A DNA stretch of 64,000 bases from Enterobacter cloacae subsp. cloacae ATCC 13047 (GCF_000025565.1 NC_014121.1:682001-746000); one strand, 5' to 3'; counted from the first letter of the stretch, positions 8,064 to 16,328 are shown. Notes: generated by a model from the sequence alone, not told the origin. A program made the numbers and translations.

Positions 8064-8807
8064 TTATACCTCCGCTTTTGTCTCGCCATTACCAGCCAGT
8101 TTTCTGGCGAGCATCATTCTCTTCACCGGGCTGCGTAACAGCTCCATATCCACACCGTTAATCTGCGGCCGGTGCATGCCCGTCACGGACAATACCGGCT
8201 CCTGCTTCATATCGAAGTGATACAGGCTGCCCTGACGGCTCAGCGCATCGCGCAACTCGCCGATGGCCACGGACTGGGGTGCACTGTCACCCTGCATTTC
8301 GAGGGCGCGAATGCGCAGCAGGAAAGCACGAATGAGCGCGGCGGGGAGCGTGTTGACCGCCTGAGCCCATTCCGCGCCGGCATAAGTGGTAAAGGCATCA
8401 TCATGCGCTGACAGGTATTTACTGGCGGTCGAGCAGGCATTCAGCATGGCGCGTGTCCGATCAGTTTCCAGCTCCGCAATCAGGCCGGTGAACTCGTCGG
8501 CCAGCTCGCGACTGGCGATACGCCTGCTGTGCTCAGCTTTCATTTCAGGGGTGAGATTGCCGCGCAGGGTGCGGAAGCGACTGCGCCAGTCCTGCTCCGC
8601 CTCTGCACTCTCACTGAGGGCGGTCTGCCGCTCCTGCTTACAGCGTTCAATGGACGTATCAATCTCTTTCAGTTCCTGCATGCTGGCCGCGTGCGTGTCT
8701 CTGGCCGCAGTGAATGCGCTCAGCTTGTCTGTGATGCGCTGGCTGCTCTCTGCTGACTGTTGAGCGGCTACATTCTGCAGGTCGGTAATGACTGTTTCGG
8801 GTTTCAT
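8064..8807 (-). CDS. sid: Sid, capsid size determination protein
   Basis: 247 residues, close to the 244 of P4 Sid. It is in the expected first position of the late operon and has the same long-helix composition: KEIDTSIERCKQERQTAL, then a W-R-x-x-F-R block and a C-terminal VLSVTGMHRPQINGVD segment that parallels P4. Sid forms an external scaffold that forces the helper capsid protein into a small shell. Identity here rests on position, length and patchy similarity. The start ATG at 8807 follows GGAGAG. Confidence 0.85.
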   Translation of the reverse strand: MKPETVITDLQNVAAQQSAESSQRITDKLSAFTAARDTHAASMQELKEIDTSIERCKQERQTALSESAEAEQDWRSRFRTLRGNLTPEMKAEHSRRIASRELADEFTGLIAELETDRTRAMLNACSTASKYLSAHDDAFTTYAGAEWAQAVNTLPAALIRAFLLRIRALEMQGDSAPQSVAIGELRDALSRQGSLYHFDMKQEPVLSVTGMHRPQINGVDMELLRSPVKRMMLARKLAGNGETKAEV

Positions 8808-8879
8808 GTTCAGGCTCTCCGTGTGTTCAACCTGAAATGATTCTGCCCTTCATGACACAACATCTCGATTCATTGCAGT

Positions 8880-8897
8880 TGTGGCAGTTCTGGCACA
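8880..8897 (-). promoter_or_regulatory. Delta/Ogr-binding dyad of the sid promoter
   Basis: TGT-N12-ACA is centred at 8888, about 81 bp upstream of the sid ATG. With the known -55 placement, transcription would begin near 8833, giving a 26-nt leader. Spacing and dyad both fit a Delta-activated late promoter. Confidence 0.7.
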
Positions 8898-8972
8898 AAC
8901 ACCACTTAAAACCCGGCTTGCCAGAGAAAGGTCTCAGCAAAACCTTACTCATCGTTTGTTTTTTTACTGATA

Positions 8973-9078
8973 ACTGTTCACCACTGTTCACCATAAATAA
9001 AAATATAAGTAATACAGTAAGTTAAAGGGTGAGCAGTTGCAGGTCTGACTGTTCACCGTCTGTTCACCACTGTTCACC
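8973..9078. other. ori1-like replication origin with six iterons
   Basis: Six copies of the alpha-binding type I iteron (ACTGTTCACC or its complement) lie at 8973-8982, 8983-8992, 9028-9037 (variant GGTGAGCAGT), 9048-9057, 9058-9067 and 9069-9078. They flank an A+T-rich stretch at 8991-9027. P4 ori1 is described as six such repeats with an A+T-rich segment. A short frame at 8837-9025 overlaps this and is not credible as a gene. Confidence 0.8.
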
Positions 9079-9170
9079 TGCCGTTCTGGCTTATCTCAGG
9101 GCTTTTATATTTTATTCCGGTCAATGCAGGAGGTATTAATCAGTAAAAGTAATCATGGGTTTTCCATCAA

Positions 9171-9219
9171 TTGCCACTGATTGCCAGCAGTTGCCATGGG
9201 TTTGCCACATTCGATAAAT
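9171..9219 (+). promoter_or_regulatory. Early promoter of vis with four TTGCCA repeats
   Basis: Four TTGCCA units start at 9171, 9181, 9191 and 9202, about one helical turn apart. The third could serve as a -35 box with ATAAAT at 9214-9219 as -10 (17-bp spacing). In P4, Vis binds and represses its own late-phase early promoter, so these repeats are plausible Vis sites. This is inference from position and periodicity. Confidence 0.45.
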
Positions 9220-9346
9220 CAACGGTCTGGATGCAAAATCGTCTGTAAAAGACTTGTTGCCCTGAGGGAAAATATTCACAAAATAGAGAGCTACCCGAGG
9301 CCGGACGGACACGACCGGCACAGTATGGACTTTATGAGGTAGCCCG

Positions 9347-9613
9347 ATGCACACCGCTTTTTCTTCCCCGTCTTCTGCCCCTGCCGCCCCGATGATGCCG
9401 GTCTCTGATGCGGTTCAGGAACGCTTTATCCGCCTGCCCGAAGTGATGCATCTGTGCGGTCTGTCCCGGTCGACCATTTACGACCTCATCAGCCGGGAGG
9501 CTTTCCCGAAACAAATCAGCCTCGGCGGAAAAAACGTGGCGTGGGCGCAGTCTGAAATCACCGCATGGATGGCGGATCGCATTGCCGAGCGCAACCGGGG
9601 CTGTGACGCATGA
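9347..9613 (+). CDS. vis: Vis, AlpA-family excisionase and regulator
   Basis: 88 residues, the same length as P4 Vis. The C-terminal half carries the AlpA winged [26 protein letters not shown], then [27 protein letters not shown]. In P4, Vis promotes excision together with Int and controls the early promoters. The disordered Ser/Ala/Pro-rich N-terminus is typical. With int broken in this copy, only the regulatory role could remain unless an integrase acts in trans. Confidence 0.9.
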   Translation: MHTAFSSPSSAPAAPMMPVSDAVQERFIRLPEVMHLCGLSRSTIYDLISREAFPKQISLGGKNVAWAQSEITAWMADRIAERNRGCDA

Positions 9614-9648
9614 TGATGACCGTTCAGCAAACAGCCCCTTTTTCTGGC

Positions 9649-9678
9649 TTGCTTCCTGTCGCCGTTTCCAGGTATAGT
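9649..9678 (+). promoter_or_regulatory. Probable P_LE early/immunity promoter
   Basis: TTGCTT (9649-9654) and TATAGT (9673-9678) are separated by 18 bp. The predicted start near 9685 lies just before the seqA-like box at 9709. This matches the place of the constitutive P_LE promoter in P4. Confidence 0.5.
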
Positions 9679-9850
9679 TTTCCCGCTGTCGCAAAATCGG
9701 CAGCCGGAATTGGCGTTCCGCGAAACTCAATGGCGACACCAGACGCGCCGTGCGTCTTTTTTTTCGTCGTAGCTCAGGCACACCCATTTTCCGGGCTGTG
9801 GTGTCTCTTTTTACACCATGGTTCCAGCAAGATAATGGTAGTCCGGGCGG

Positions 9851-9912
9851 GGCAGCCTTCGGGCTGGCCGGTATCCATTGAGGCCGGTTACGCCAACCCC
9901 GTTCGGGCTGCC
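9851..9912 (+). ncRNA. CI-type immunity RNA region
   Basis: The ends GGCAGCC (9851-9857) and GGCTGCC (9906-9912) pair, closing a 62-nt structured segment; the P4 CI RNA is about 69 nt. The segment contains GGTTACGCCAACC (9886-9898), the seqB position. Two targets, ATTGGCGTTCC at 9709-9719 (seqA) and ATTGGCGTTTCC at 9922-9933 (seqC), can pair with it. In P4 such pairing terminates the early operon and gives immunity. The boundaries are approximate. Confidence 0.7.
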
Positions 9913-9972
9913 ACCAGTGAAATTGGCGTTTCCGGTGGTAGCAGTAACCGCTACTCAATGGAGGCTGCCATT

Positions 9973-10167
9973 ATGGCTACTATCCTCACCCCGTCACATC
10001 CGCAGTTTGTCTTTGTGTTTGCCGCAGTTCGTCGCGCAGACCGTAAACCCCGTATCTGTATGCTCCGCACCGTTGCCGGTGATGAACACGCCGCACGCCT
10101 GTCCCTCGTTCGTGATTACATTCTGTCGTTCGCTGGCCGCCTGCCGGTTACGGAGGTGCGACCATGA
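9973..10167 (+). CDS. Kil/Icd-like small protein of the early operon
   Basis: 64 residues beginning [20 protein letters not shown] and containing [32 protein letters not shown] sequence. Proteins like this in P4-like satellites are usually labelled host cell division inhibitor Icd-like or Ash. The start at 9973 follows GGAGG at an 8-nt spacing. A longer frame from 9610 would run through the CI RNA region and is not supported. The gene is the first after the immunity RNA, where P4 kil lies. Its stop overlaps the next start in an ATGA. Confidence 0.75.
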   Translation: MATILTPSHPQFVFVFAAVRRADRKPRICMLRTVAGDEHAARLSLVRDYILSFAGRLPVTEVRP

Positions 10168-10391
10168 AACAGACCCTTATCACCCCTCATGATATTGAGT
10201 GCCTTGAGCATATGCGTAATGTCGGCCAGCTCATTGACGAGCTGATGAAGGTGCAGGACTCAACCTCCGTTTGTCGCGACCCGGCGCAGCAGTTGCAGCT
10301 CACCTCCGTGATTTACCTCATGACCGCCCAGCTCGACGGCGTGGTCGAGCGCTGCAAAAAGCGCTGGCTGACCGGGGAGGATAACGTATGA
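10164..10391 (+). CDS. Small P4-family early protein (75 aa), function unknown
   Basis: The product is mainly helical and acidic ([38 protein letters not shown]). I recognise it only as a type of gene commonly found at this place in P4-like satellites. It overlaps the genes on both sides by ATGA, so it is translationally coupled in the early operon leading to alpha. Confidence 0.8.
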   Translation: MKQTLITPHDIECLEHMRNVGQLIDELMKVQDSTSVCRDPAQQLQLTSVIYLMTAQLDGVVERCKKRWLTGEDNV

Positions 10392-10708
10392 AAAAGCCTC
10401 TTTCACCTGTATTACGCGCCGCGCTCTATCGCCGCGCCGTGGCCTGTGCATGGCTGACAGTATGCGAGCGTCAGCACCGCTACGAACACCTCACCCTTGA
10501 TGCGCTGGAAAACGCCATTGCCGACGAGCTGGAGGGCTTCTATCTGCGCCAGCACGGTGAGGCAAAAGGCCGCCAGATTGCCTGTGCGCTGCTGGAAGAT
10601 TTAATGGAAGCCGGACCGCTCATGGCCGCGCCGTCGCTGTCCTTTCTCGGGCTGGCCGTGATGGATGAACTCTGTGCCCGTCATATCACATCGCCTGTTA
10701 TGCACTGA
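10388..10708 (+). CDS. P4 Orf106-like protein, function unknown
   Basis: 106 residues, the same length as P4 Orf106 and at the same place directly upstream of alpha. It is Ala/Leu-rich and predicted helical ([38 protein letters not shown]). No catalytic motif is visible. It overlaps its upstream neighbour by 4 bp and is followed by a 14-nt gap containing GAGGGAG before alpha. Confidence 0.82.
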   Translation: MKKPLSPVLRAALYRRAVACAWLTVCERQHRYEHLTLDALENAIADELEGFYLRQHGEAKGRQIACALLEDLMEAGPLMAAPSLSFLGLAVMDELCARHITSPVMH

Positions 10709-10722
10709 GGGAGAAAATAACG

Positions 10723-13056
10723 ATGAAAATGAACGTAACGGAAACCGTAAAACAGGCGTGCGGCCACTGGCCGCGCATTCTCCCGGCGCTGGGTGTGAAG
10801 GTCATTAAAAACCGCCATCAGGCCTGTCCGGTGTGCGGCGGCTCTGACCGCTTCCGCTTTGACGATAAAGAGGGGCGCGGCACATGGTTCTGTAACCAGT
10901 GCGGTGCGGGTGACGGTCTTAAGCTGGTAGAGAAAGTGTTCGGCGTAACCGCATCAGAGGCTGCCGGGAAGGTGAACGCCGTGACCGGCAACCTGCCGCC
11001 GGTTGCCCCGGAAGTGATTGCGGCCGCAGAGGCTGAAACCGATGCCGACCGTAAAGCGGCGGCCGCGCTGGCCGTCAGACTGATGGAGAAAACCCGCACG
11101 GCCAGCGGCAACGCCTATCTGACCCGCAAGGGATTCCCCGGTCATGAATGTGTCATGCTGACGGCCACACATAAAACCGGCGGCGTGACGTTCCGCGCCG
11201 GTGATGTGGTTGTCCCGCTGTATGACGATACCGGCGTGCTGGTTAACCTTCAGCTTATCAATTCTGAGGGGCTCAAACGCACCCTGAAAGGCGGGGCGGT
11301 AAAAGGAGCGTGTCACACCATCGAAGGAAAAAAATAGACCGGAAAACGCCTGTGGATTGCGGAGGGCTATGCAACCGCGCTCACCGTGCATCACCTGACC
11401 GGCGAAACCGTCATGGTGGCACTGTCGTCCGTGAACCTCCTTTCTCTGGCGAGCCTTGCCCGTCAGAAACACCCGGCCTGTCAGATTGTGCTCGGTGCCG
11501 ACCGCGACCTTAACGGCGACGGCCAGAACAAAGCCGCAGCGGCCGCAGAAACCTGTGAGGGTGTTGTTGCCCTGCCGCCGGTGTTTGGTGACTGGAATGA
11601 TGCGTTTATGCAGAATGGCGGGGAGGCCACGCGAAAAGCGATTTATGACGCCATCCGGCCACCGGCACAAAGCCCGTTCGACACCATGAGCGAGGCGGAA
11701 TTTACCGCCATGAGCGCCAGCGACAAGGCTCTGCGGGTGCATGAGCATTACGGTGAAGCGCTGGCGGTGGATGCGAACGGCCAGCTCCTGTCCCGTTATG
11801 AAGCAGGGATATGGAAAGTCGTTCAGCCGTCCAGCTTCGAACGCGACGTAGCCGGGCTTTTTCAGCGCCTGCGCGCCCCGTTCTCGTCGGGGAGAATCAC
11901 CTCAGTGGTGGAGACGCTGAAGCTGATTATTCCTCAGCAGGCCGCACCGGCACGCCGTCTGATTGGTTTTCGCAACGGGGTACTCGATACCCAAAGCGGC
12001 CTGTTCAGCCCACACAGCAAATCGTACTGGCTGCGCACGCTGTGCGACGTGGATTTTACCCCGCCGGTCGAGGGGGAAACGCTGGAGACCCACGCGCCGA
12101 ATTTCTGGCGCTGGCTCGACCGGGCGGCCGGTAAAAATCCACAAAAGCGCGACGTGATACTCGCTGCGCTGTTTATGGTGCTGGCGAACCGCTACGACTG
12201 GCAGCTCTTTCTTGAAGTCACCGGTCCCGGCGGGAGCGGGAAAAGTATACTGGCCGAAATCGCGACCCTGCTCGCCGGAGAGGATAACGCCACGTCGGCC
12301 GATATCGACACGCTGGAAGACCCGCGCAAGCGTGCCTCCCTGATTGGCTTCTCGCTTATCCGTCTGCCTGACCAGGAAAAATGGAGCGGTGACGGTGCAG
12401 GGCTGAAGGCCATCACCGGCGGTGATGCGGTCTCGGTTGACCCGAAATACCAGAACCCGTATTCAACGCATATTCCGGCGGTCATTCTGGCCGTGAACAA
12501 TAATCCGATGCGCTTCACCGACCGCAGCGGCGGTGTGTCGCGTCGCCGGGTGATTATTCATTTCCCGGAGCAGATTGCCCCGGAAGAGCGCGACCCGCAG
12601 CTCAGGGATAAAATTGCGCGCGAGCTGGCCGTCATCGTGCGCCAGCTTATGCAGAAATTCAGCGACCCGATGGCCGCGCGCGCACTGCTCCAGTCGCAGC
12701 AGAACTCCGATGAAGCGCTCAGCATCAAGCGCGATGCTGACCCGACGTTTGATTTTTGCGGCTATCTGGAAATGCTGCCGCAGACCAACGGAATGTTTAT
12801 GGGTAATGCCAGCATTGTCCCGCGTAATTACCGTAAATATCTTTATCACGCGTATCTGGCCTATATGGAGGCTAACGGATACAGGAACGTACTCAGCCTG
12901 AAAATGTTCGGGCTGGGGCTGCCCATGATGCTGAAAGAGTACGGCCTGAATTATGAGAAGCGGCACACAAAGCAGGGGATACAGACCAACCTGTCACTGA
13001 AAGAGGAAAGCTACGGCGACTGGCTGCCGAAATGCGATGACCCCGCAGCGACATAA
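10723..13056 (+). pseudogene. alpha: Alpha replication protein (primase-helicase) with amber codon
   Basis: The frame would encode 777 residues, the P4 alpha length. An in-frame TAG at 11335-11337 (codon 205) cuts it into a 204-residue fragment. The zinc finger (C35, C38, C57, C60) lies before the stop. The primase motif EGYATA (E214), the SF3 helicase Walker A GPGGSGKS (K507) and the C-terminal ori/crr-binding domain lie after it. Residue numbers agree with those known for P4, so no other insertion or deletion occurred. The codon is probably a former CAG (Gln). Restart at the GTG at 11386 would still lose the primase motif. A strain carrying an amber suppressor could make full-length protein. 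Confidence 0.92.
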
Positions 13057-13107
13057 CCAACTCCAGACCGGCAACAGCCGGTCTTTTTCTTTCCGGCAAT
13101 TGCCATA

Positions 13108-13402
13108 AGGTGAACAATCCACTGTTCACCCTTCACCGTATATTCACCCTGTATCACTATGAAATTATTGATAAAAAGGCAAAGGTGAACAGTGTGAACA
13201 GTAAAACCGGAAAAAACTTTTTATACCCCCTCATCACCATCGTATTGCGGTGATGGTCGCCGGAAACAGGCCAGAAACGCGCTGAGGTGAAGAGTCGACT
13301 GTTCACCCTTCACCAACTCATCACCACTTAACTTCATGATATAAAATGAGAAATAACTGAGGTGAACAGTGTGAACAGTAAAATGCAAAAAAACTTTTTT
13401 TG
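13108..13402 (+). repeat. crr-like replication region: two 118-bp direct repeats
   Basis: Two similar copies start at 13108 and 13285. Each begins AGGTGAA, followed by a CTGTTCACCCTTCACC block, an A+T-rich centre, and the same GGTGAACAGTGTGAACAG block 75 bp after the start. P4 crr consists of two such ~120-bp repeats carrying alpha-binding iterons and is needed in cis for replication. It lies about 4 kb from the ori1-like site, with alpha between, as in P4. Confidence 0.8.
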
Positions 13403-13416
13403 TGGGCATTAAGTCC

Positions 13417-13447
13417 CGGTTAGGATCCGGATTTCGGATCCTAACCG
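13417..13447. repeat. 13-bp perfect palindrome near attR
   Basis: CGGTTAGGATCCG pairs with CGGATCCTAACCG around a 5-nt loop. There is no U-tract on either side, so a standard terminator is unlikely. It sits between crr and attR. The rest of 13403-13592 is A+T-rich with no gene. Confidence 0.6.
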
Positions 13448-13515
13448 AATAGGGAATTAATCTTTAATTTGGTAGCAATATCAAATAGCTAAGTTTGATA
13501 TGCTCAAAAAAATCG

Positions 13516-13536
13516 TTGGGGGCACAAAAGGGGGCA
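13516..13536 (+). promoter_or_regulatory. Right arm-type repeats
   Basis: TTGGGGGCA (13516-13524) and AAGGGGGCA (13528-13536) mirror the pair at 183-203 near the left end. They are likely integrase arm sites. Confidence 0.5.
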
Positions 13537-13592
13537 TATTTCTTATGATTGTTGTAAATGTTATTGTATTTCAGTTACTTAAGTTGTGATTT

Positions 13593-13606
13593 GAGTCCGG
13601 CCTTCG
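13593..13606 (+). other. attR core of P4-like satellite
   Basis: Exact copy of the 14-bp GAGTCCGGCCTTCG found at 51-64 in tRNA-Leu, marking the right end of the satellite. The next gene ends only 4 bp beyond. Confidence 0.85.
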
Positions 13607-13609
13607 CAC

Positions 13610-14479
13610 TCATCCTCTAAACACCTCCCTAAGATGCCACTCCACAAACCCCTCCCTTGGATAATTCCCTTTTACCATCGGCAGCGCAATTTGCTTCCCT
13701 GCAAAATCCCAGAACAGCCGCCCAACAATCCCGCCCCCATTCACCGCCTCAGACACCAGCACCCGCATACTTTCATCCAGCCCAATCGATCCCTTATCAA
13801 ACGCTTTATGATGAATTGCACACAACGCCAGTCCGTTCGGGATCTCACATGGTCCGCCAAACTGCTTCCACTTGATATGCGCGGCTTCAAGTCCAACAGA
13901 GGCGTTATCATGTCGCATGTTAAACCCGCAGATTGCGCACTCATAGTTATAAGCACGTAGCACCTGCTGCCGGAACAGCGGATCGCGAACCTTACGGATC
14001 TGCTGGATATCAAAACCCATCTCATCCGCGAGCTCTTCCTGAATGCTTTCAGGAAAGTGCGCTTCAAGGATCTGCTGCGCCAGCGAGCCGATCAGGTTTT
14101 TGTTCTTACCCAGTAGCGCAAAGTGTTCTTCATCAAACCCGCCTGCGACGTTATGTTCCACAAGTTCTTTAACGGGCGGTTGCTTACTGCCATTGGTCGA
14201 ACAGAACTCAGTATTCTTCAGATCCCAAAATCCATCCCCTTTGAGCCGCCAAAAAGGCATATTCGGGTAATGCGCCTTCCTCTGTGGGCCAAAGCGTTCT
14301 AACAGGCTAAGCAACTGCTCGTGGACCTCTGTTCCGTAATCAAACAGTCGCGCATGCCCCTGCTGATAGTTCGCCAGCACGTACAGAAGCAATAAAGGCT
14401 TATGCGGCGCACGCTGTTCGCCTTTGCGCCAGATGGTGATGTCGGCAATTGCCTGTTCGAGAGTTTTGCTGGAAGCCAT
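13610..14479 (-). CDS. SBD-HNH type IV restriction endonuclease (phosphorothioate-dependent type)
   Basis: 289 residues. The N-terminal half matches the sulfur-binding-domain family (HKPLLLLYVLANYQQG, FWRLKGDGFWDL, VAGGFDEEH). The C-terminal half is an HNH nuclease with a Cys pair (CAICGF), AAHI, then NGLALCAIHHKAFD. Relatives cleave phosphorothioated or otherwise modified foreign DNA. No dnd modification genes are present, which suits a type IV enzyme that attacks modified incoming DNA. I start at the ATG at 14479 (MASSKTLEQA); the frame extends upstream without support. It lies outside the satellite, divergent from symE, as in the immigration-control region near leuX. Confidence 0.85.
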   Translation of the reverse strand: MASSKTLEQAIADITIWRKGEQRAPHKPLLLLYVLANYQQGHARLFDYGTEVHEQLLSLLERFGPQRKAHYPNMPFWRLKGDGFWDLKNTEFCSTNGSKQPPVKELVEHNVAGGFDEEHFALLGKNKNLIGSLAQQILEAHFPESIQEELADEMGFDIQQIRKVRDPLFRQQVLRAYNYECAICGFNMRHDNASVGLEAAHIKWKQFGGPCEIPNGLALCAIHHKAFDKGSIGLDESMRVLVSEAVNGGGIVGRLFWDFAGKQIALPMVKGNYPREGFVEWHLREVFRG

Positions 14480-14627
14480 CGCGTTACAGAAGAAGGTAAA
14501 TAATTGCGATGATGCTCGCAAAACCCAGACCAATCAACCCGTAACCAACAAAAACATGACCTTACCGCACCCAACCTTATTTCCTGAATCCCCCTCGCAA
14601 ATTCCAAATTTACTCCACACCAAACTG

Positions 14628-14654
14628 CTGTATTTATATTCAGCCCTGTATAAT
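14628..14654 (+). promoter_or_regulatory. SOS promoter of symE: LexA box plus -10
   Basis: CTGT-N8-TCAG at 14628-14643 differs from the CTGT-N8-ACAG LexA consensus at one base and has an all-A/T core. A perfect TATAAT follows at 14649-14654. LexA would cover the -35 region. Transcription should start near 14661, giving a leader of about 120 nt. Confidence 0.75.
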
Positions 14655-14779
14655 GAGCATCAGAAATTACGCCGAACGGCAAAGGAAGTATCAAAAAATA
14701 TTTAAAGAAGAATTCGCGATATGAAGGTGCTGCAACACCCCCATACCGCTAACCACAAACAACTATGAAGGAGTTGAAA

Positions 14780-15235
14780 ATGGCTGCGACGAATTTTAAG
14801 CCAGAGTTTACTGTTTGCAAAACAGAATCAGACGCTTTCACCGGCATGATTGAAAACCGCGAGCTGGTACGCAAAAACAGCGCCCGTCGTCTTCACGGCA
14901 ACCAGCCCAACGCGGCGCCCGTCCATCCCCGCGCGGAAACGCCGCAGGACAGTGCCGCCTGCTGCGAACTGTATGCACGCATAGACATGAAATACCTTCT
15001 TTTAGGCGGCGACTGGCTAACCCGTGCAGGCTTTATCAACGGTATGCCGGTAAAAATCCGCGCCATGAAAGACTGCATTGTGATTACGCCACAACATACA
15101 AGAGAATTATGGGGATGCCTGGAAGGTATGAGTGTGGTGAATGTAAATAAACAGAAAATCGCTCAGTGGTTAAAAACGTTTCCGGGTGCGTTAAATGACA
15201 CCGGCGATATTCCGGTGATTAAGCGCAACGCTTGA
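14780..15235 (+). CDS. symE: SymE-family toxin
   Basis: 151 residues. The C-terminal half has the SymE AbrB-like fold signature: LLLGGDWLTRAGFINGMPVKIR followed by DCIVITPQ. E. coli SymE is an SOS-induced RNA-targeting or nucleoid-condensing toxin, held down by the antisense RNA SymR and by Lon. I start at 14780, where AAGGAG precedes by 6 nt; an ATG at 14765 in the same frame lacks a site. The long leader after the LexA-controlled promoter leaves room for an antisense RNA, but I see no certain SymR promoter. The N-terminal 65 residues are probably disordered. Confidence 0.88.
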   Translation: MAATNFKPEFTVCKTESDAFTGMIENRELVRKNSARRLHGNQPNAAPVHPRAETPQDSAACCELYARIDMKYLLLGGDWLTRAGFINGMPVKIRAMKDCIVITPQHTRELWGCLEGMSVVNVNKQKIAQWLKTFPGALNDTGDIPVIKRNA

Positions 15236-15240
15236 TAAAT

Positions 15241-15261
15241 ATCCCGGCCCTGCGCCGGGAT
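15241..15261 (+). terminator. Terminator after symE
   Basis: The hairpin ATCCCGGC / GCCGGGAT with a 5-nt loop is followed by TATTATTTAT. It lies between the convergent symE and trpS2. Confidence 0.7.
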
Positions 15262-15278
15262 TATTATTTATATCGCTC

Positions 15279-16280
15279 TCAAAACACCGGCACCCCCAGC
15301 CCAACCTTCACCTCCCTCAACGTCGCCTGCGTCACCCCCTGCGCCCGTTCGGTCCCTCGCTTCAGCATCGCCATCAACTCTCCCTTGTCCCGCATGTACA
15401 TTGCCCTCCGCTCCCGCATCGGCGCAATCAGCTCCTGCAAACAACCCTCCAGCTCGTTCTTGCAAACCCGGTCCCCAAGCCCGCCTAACTGATAGTGCGC
15501 CTTCATCGCCGCCACTTTCTCCTTGTCCGGATGAAACGCGTCGAGGTACGTAAACACCACGTTCCCCTCAATCTGCCCCGGGTCGCTCACCTTCAGATGA
15601 TTCGGGTCGGTGTACATGGCGCTGACCGCGCGATGAATGGTCTCTTCGCTGGCAGAAAGGTGCAGCGTGTTGCCCAGCGATTTCGACATCTTGGCGCTGC
15701 CGTCGATGCCGGGCAGGCGGCTGGTGTCGCTCAGCATCGCCTTACAGTGGCGCAGCACCGGAGCGGGCAACAGACTGTTCATCTTGTGCACAATCTCGTT
15801 GGTCTGCTCAATCATCGGCAGCTGGTCGTCGCCGACGGGCACGCACTCGGCCTTAAACGCGGTGATGTCCGCCGCCTGGCTGATGGGGTAGGCCATAAAC
15901 CCGACCGGCAGCGAGCGGGCAAAGCCCTTCTGCGCAATCTCGTTTTTCACCGTCGGGTTACGCTCCACGCGGGCGACGGTAACGATGTTCATATACAGCA
16001 TCGTCAGCTCGGCGAGGGCGGGCAGGGCGGACTGCAGGCAGATCGTGGTCAGGTTCGGGTCGATGCCCGCGGCGAGGTAGTCGGCCAGCACTTCGGAGAT
16101 GTTGTCGCGGATCTTCTGCGGGTTGCTGCCGTTGTCGGTCAGCCCCTGCAGGTCGGCAATCAGCACAAACTGGTTGTGCGTCTGCTGCAACGCCACGCGC
16201 TGGCGCAGCGATCCGACGAAGTGGCCAAGGTGCAGCGGGCCGGTTGGGCGGTCGCCGGTGAGGATGGTTTGCGGGTTCAT
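15279..16280 (-). CDS. trpS2: Tryptophanyl-tRNA synthetase, second form
   Basis: 333 residues, a complete class I synthetase. The HIGH-type motif is HLGH (17-20) and the KMSKS motif is at 197-201. Typical TrpRS segments include GDRPTGPLHLGHFVG, YPISQAADI and VPVGDDQLPMIE. It charges tRNA-Trp. The usual trpS lies elsewhere in enterobacterial genomes, so this is probably an additional, inducible copy of the type linked to tolerance of TrpRS inhibitors. The ATG at 16280 follows AAGGAG. A predicted Trp attenuator lies directly upstream (16329-16434), so expression should rise when charged tRNA-Trp is scarce. Confidence 0.93.
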   Translation of the reverse strand: MNPQTILTGDRPTGPLHLGHFVGSLRQRVALQQTHNQFVLIADLQGLTDNGSNPQKIRDNISEVLADYLAAGIDPNLTTICLQSALPALAELTMLYMNIVTVARVERNPTVKNEIAQKGFARSLPVGFMAYPISQAADITAFKAECVPVGDDQLPMIEQTNEIVHKMNSLLPAPVLRHCKAMLSDTSRLPGIDGSAKMSKSLGNTLHLSASEETIHRAVSAMYTDPNHLKVSDPGQIEGNVVFTYLDAFHPDKEKVAAMKAHYQLGGLGDRVCKNELEGCLQELIAPMRERRAMYMRDKGELMAMLKRGTERAQGVTQATLREVKVGLGVPVF

Positions 16281-16328
16281 AAAGACTCCTTAACGTTGTA
16301 ATGCCGAAAGGGGTCTTAGATGTGAGAA

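Larger units (their letters stand above)
51..13606. mobile_element. P4-like phage satellite, integrated and probably defective
   Basis: The element runs between two 14-bp att copies. It holds an integrase remnant, a cargo operon, cos, psu-delta-sid, an iteron origin, vis, a CI RNA region, small early genes, alpha and crr, in the order known for P4-family satellites. Such satellites depend on a P2-like helper for capsid and tail proteins. Damage to int (start lost, an IS in its place) and to alpha (amber codon 205) suggests that it can no longer excise or replicate by itself. The helper-exploitation genes sid, delta and psu look intact. Three insertion sequences lie inside its left third. Confidence 0.9.

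Noticed and set aside
8837..9025. 62-codon frame near the satellite origin
   Set aside because: It spans the predicted Delta site and the iterons; no homology and no ribosome site.
9332..9958. 208-codon minus-strand frame over vis and the CI RNA
   Set aside because: Antisense to vis and to the immunity region; Arg-rich shadow translation.
9610..9972. Upstream extension of the Kil/Icd-like frame
   Set aside because: It runs through seqA, the CI RNA and seqC, while a strong GGAGG-ATG start exists at 9973.
8973..13402. Spaced GGTGAACAG repeats considered as a CRISPR array
   Set aside because: Repeats are only ~10 bp, occur in both orientations and match P4 alpha iterons; no regular spacers and no cas genes.
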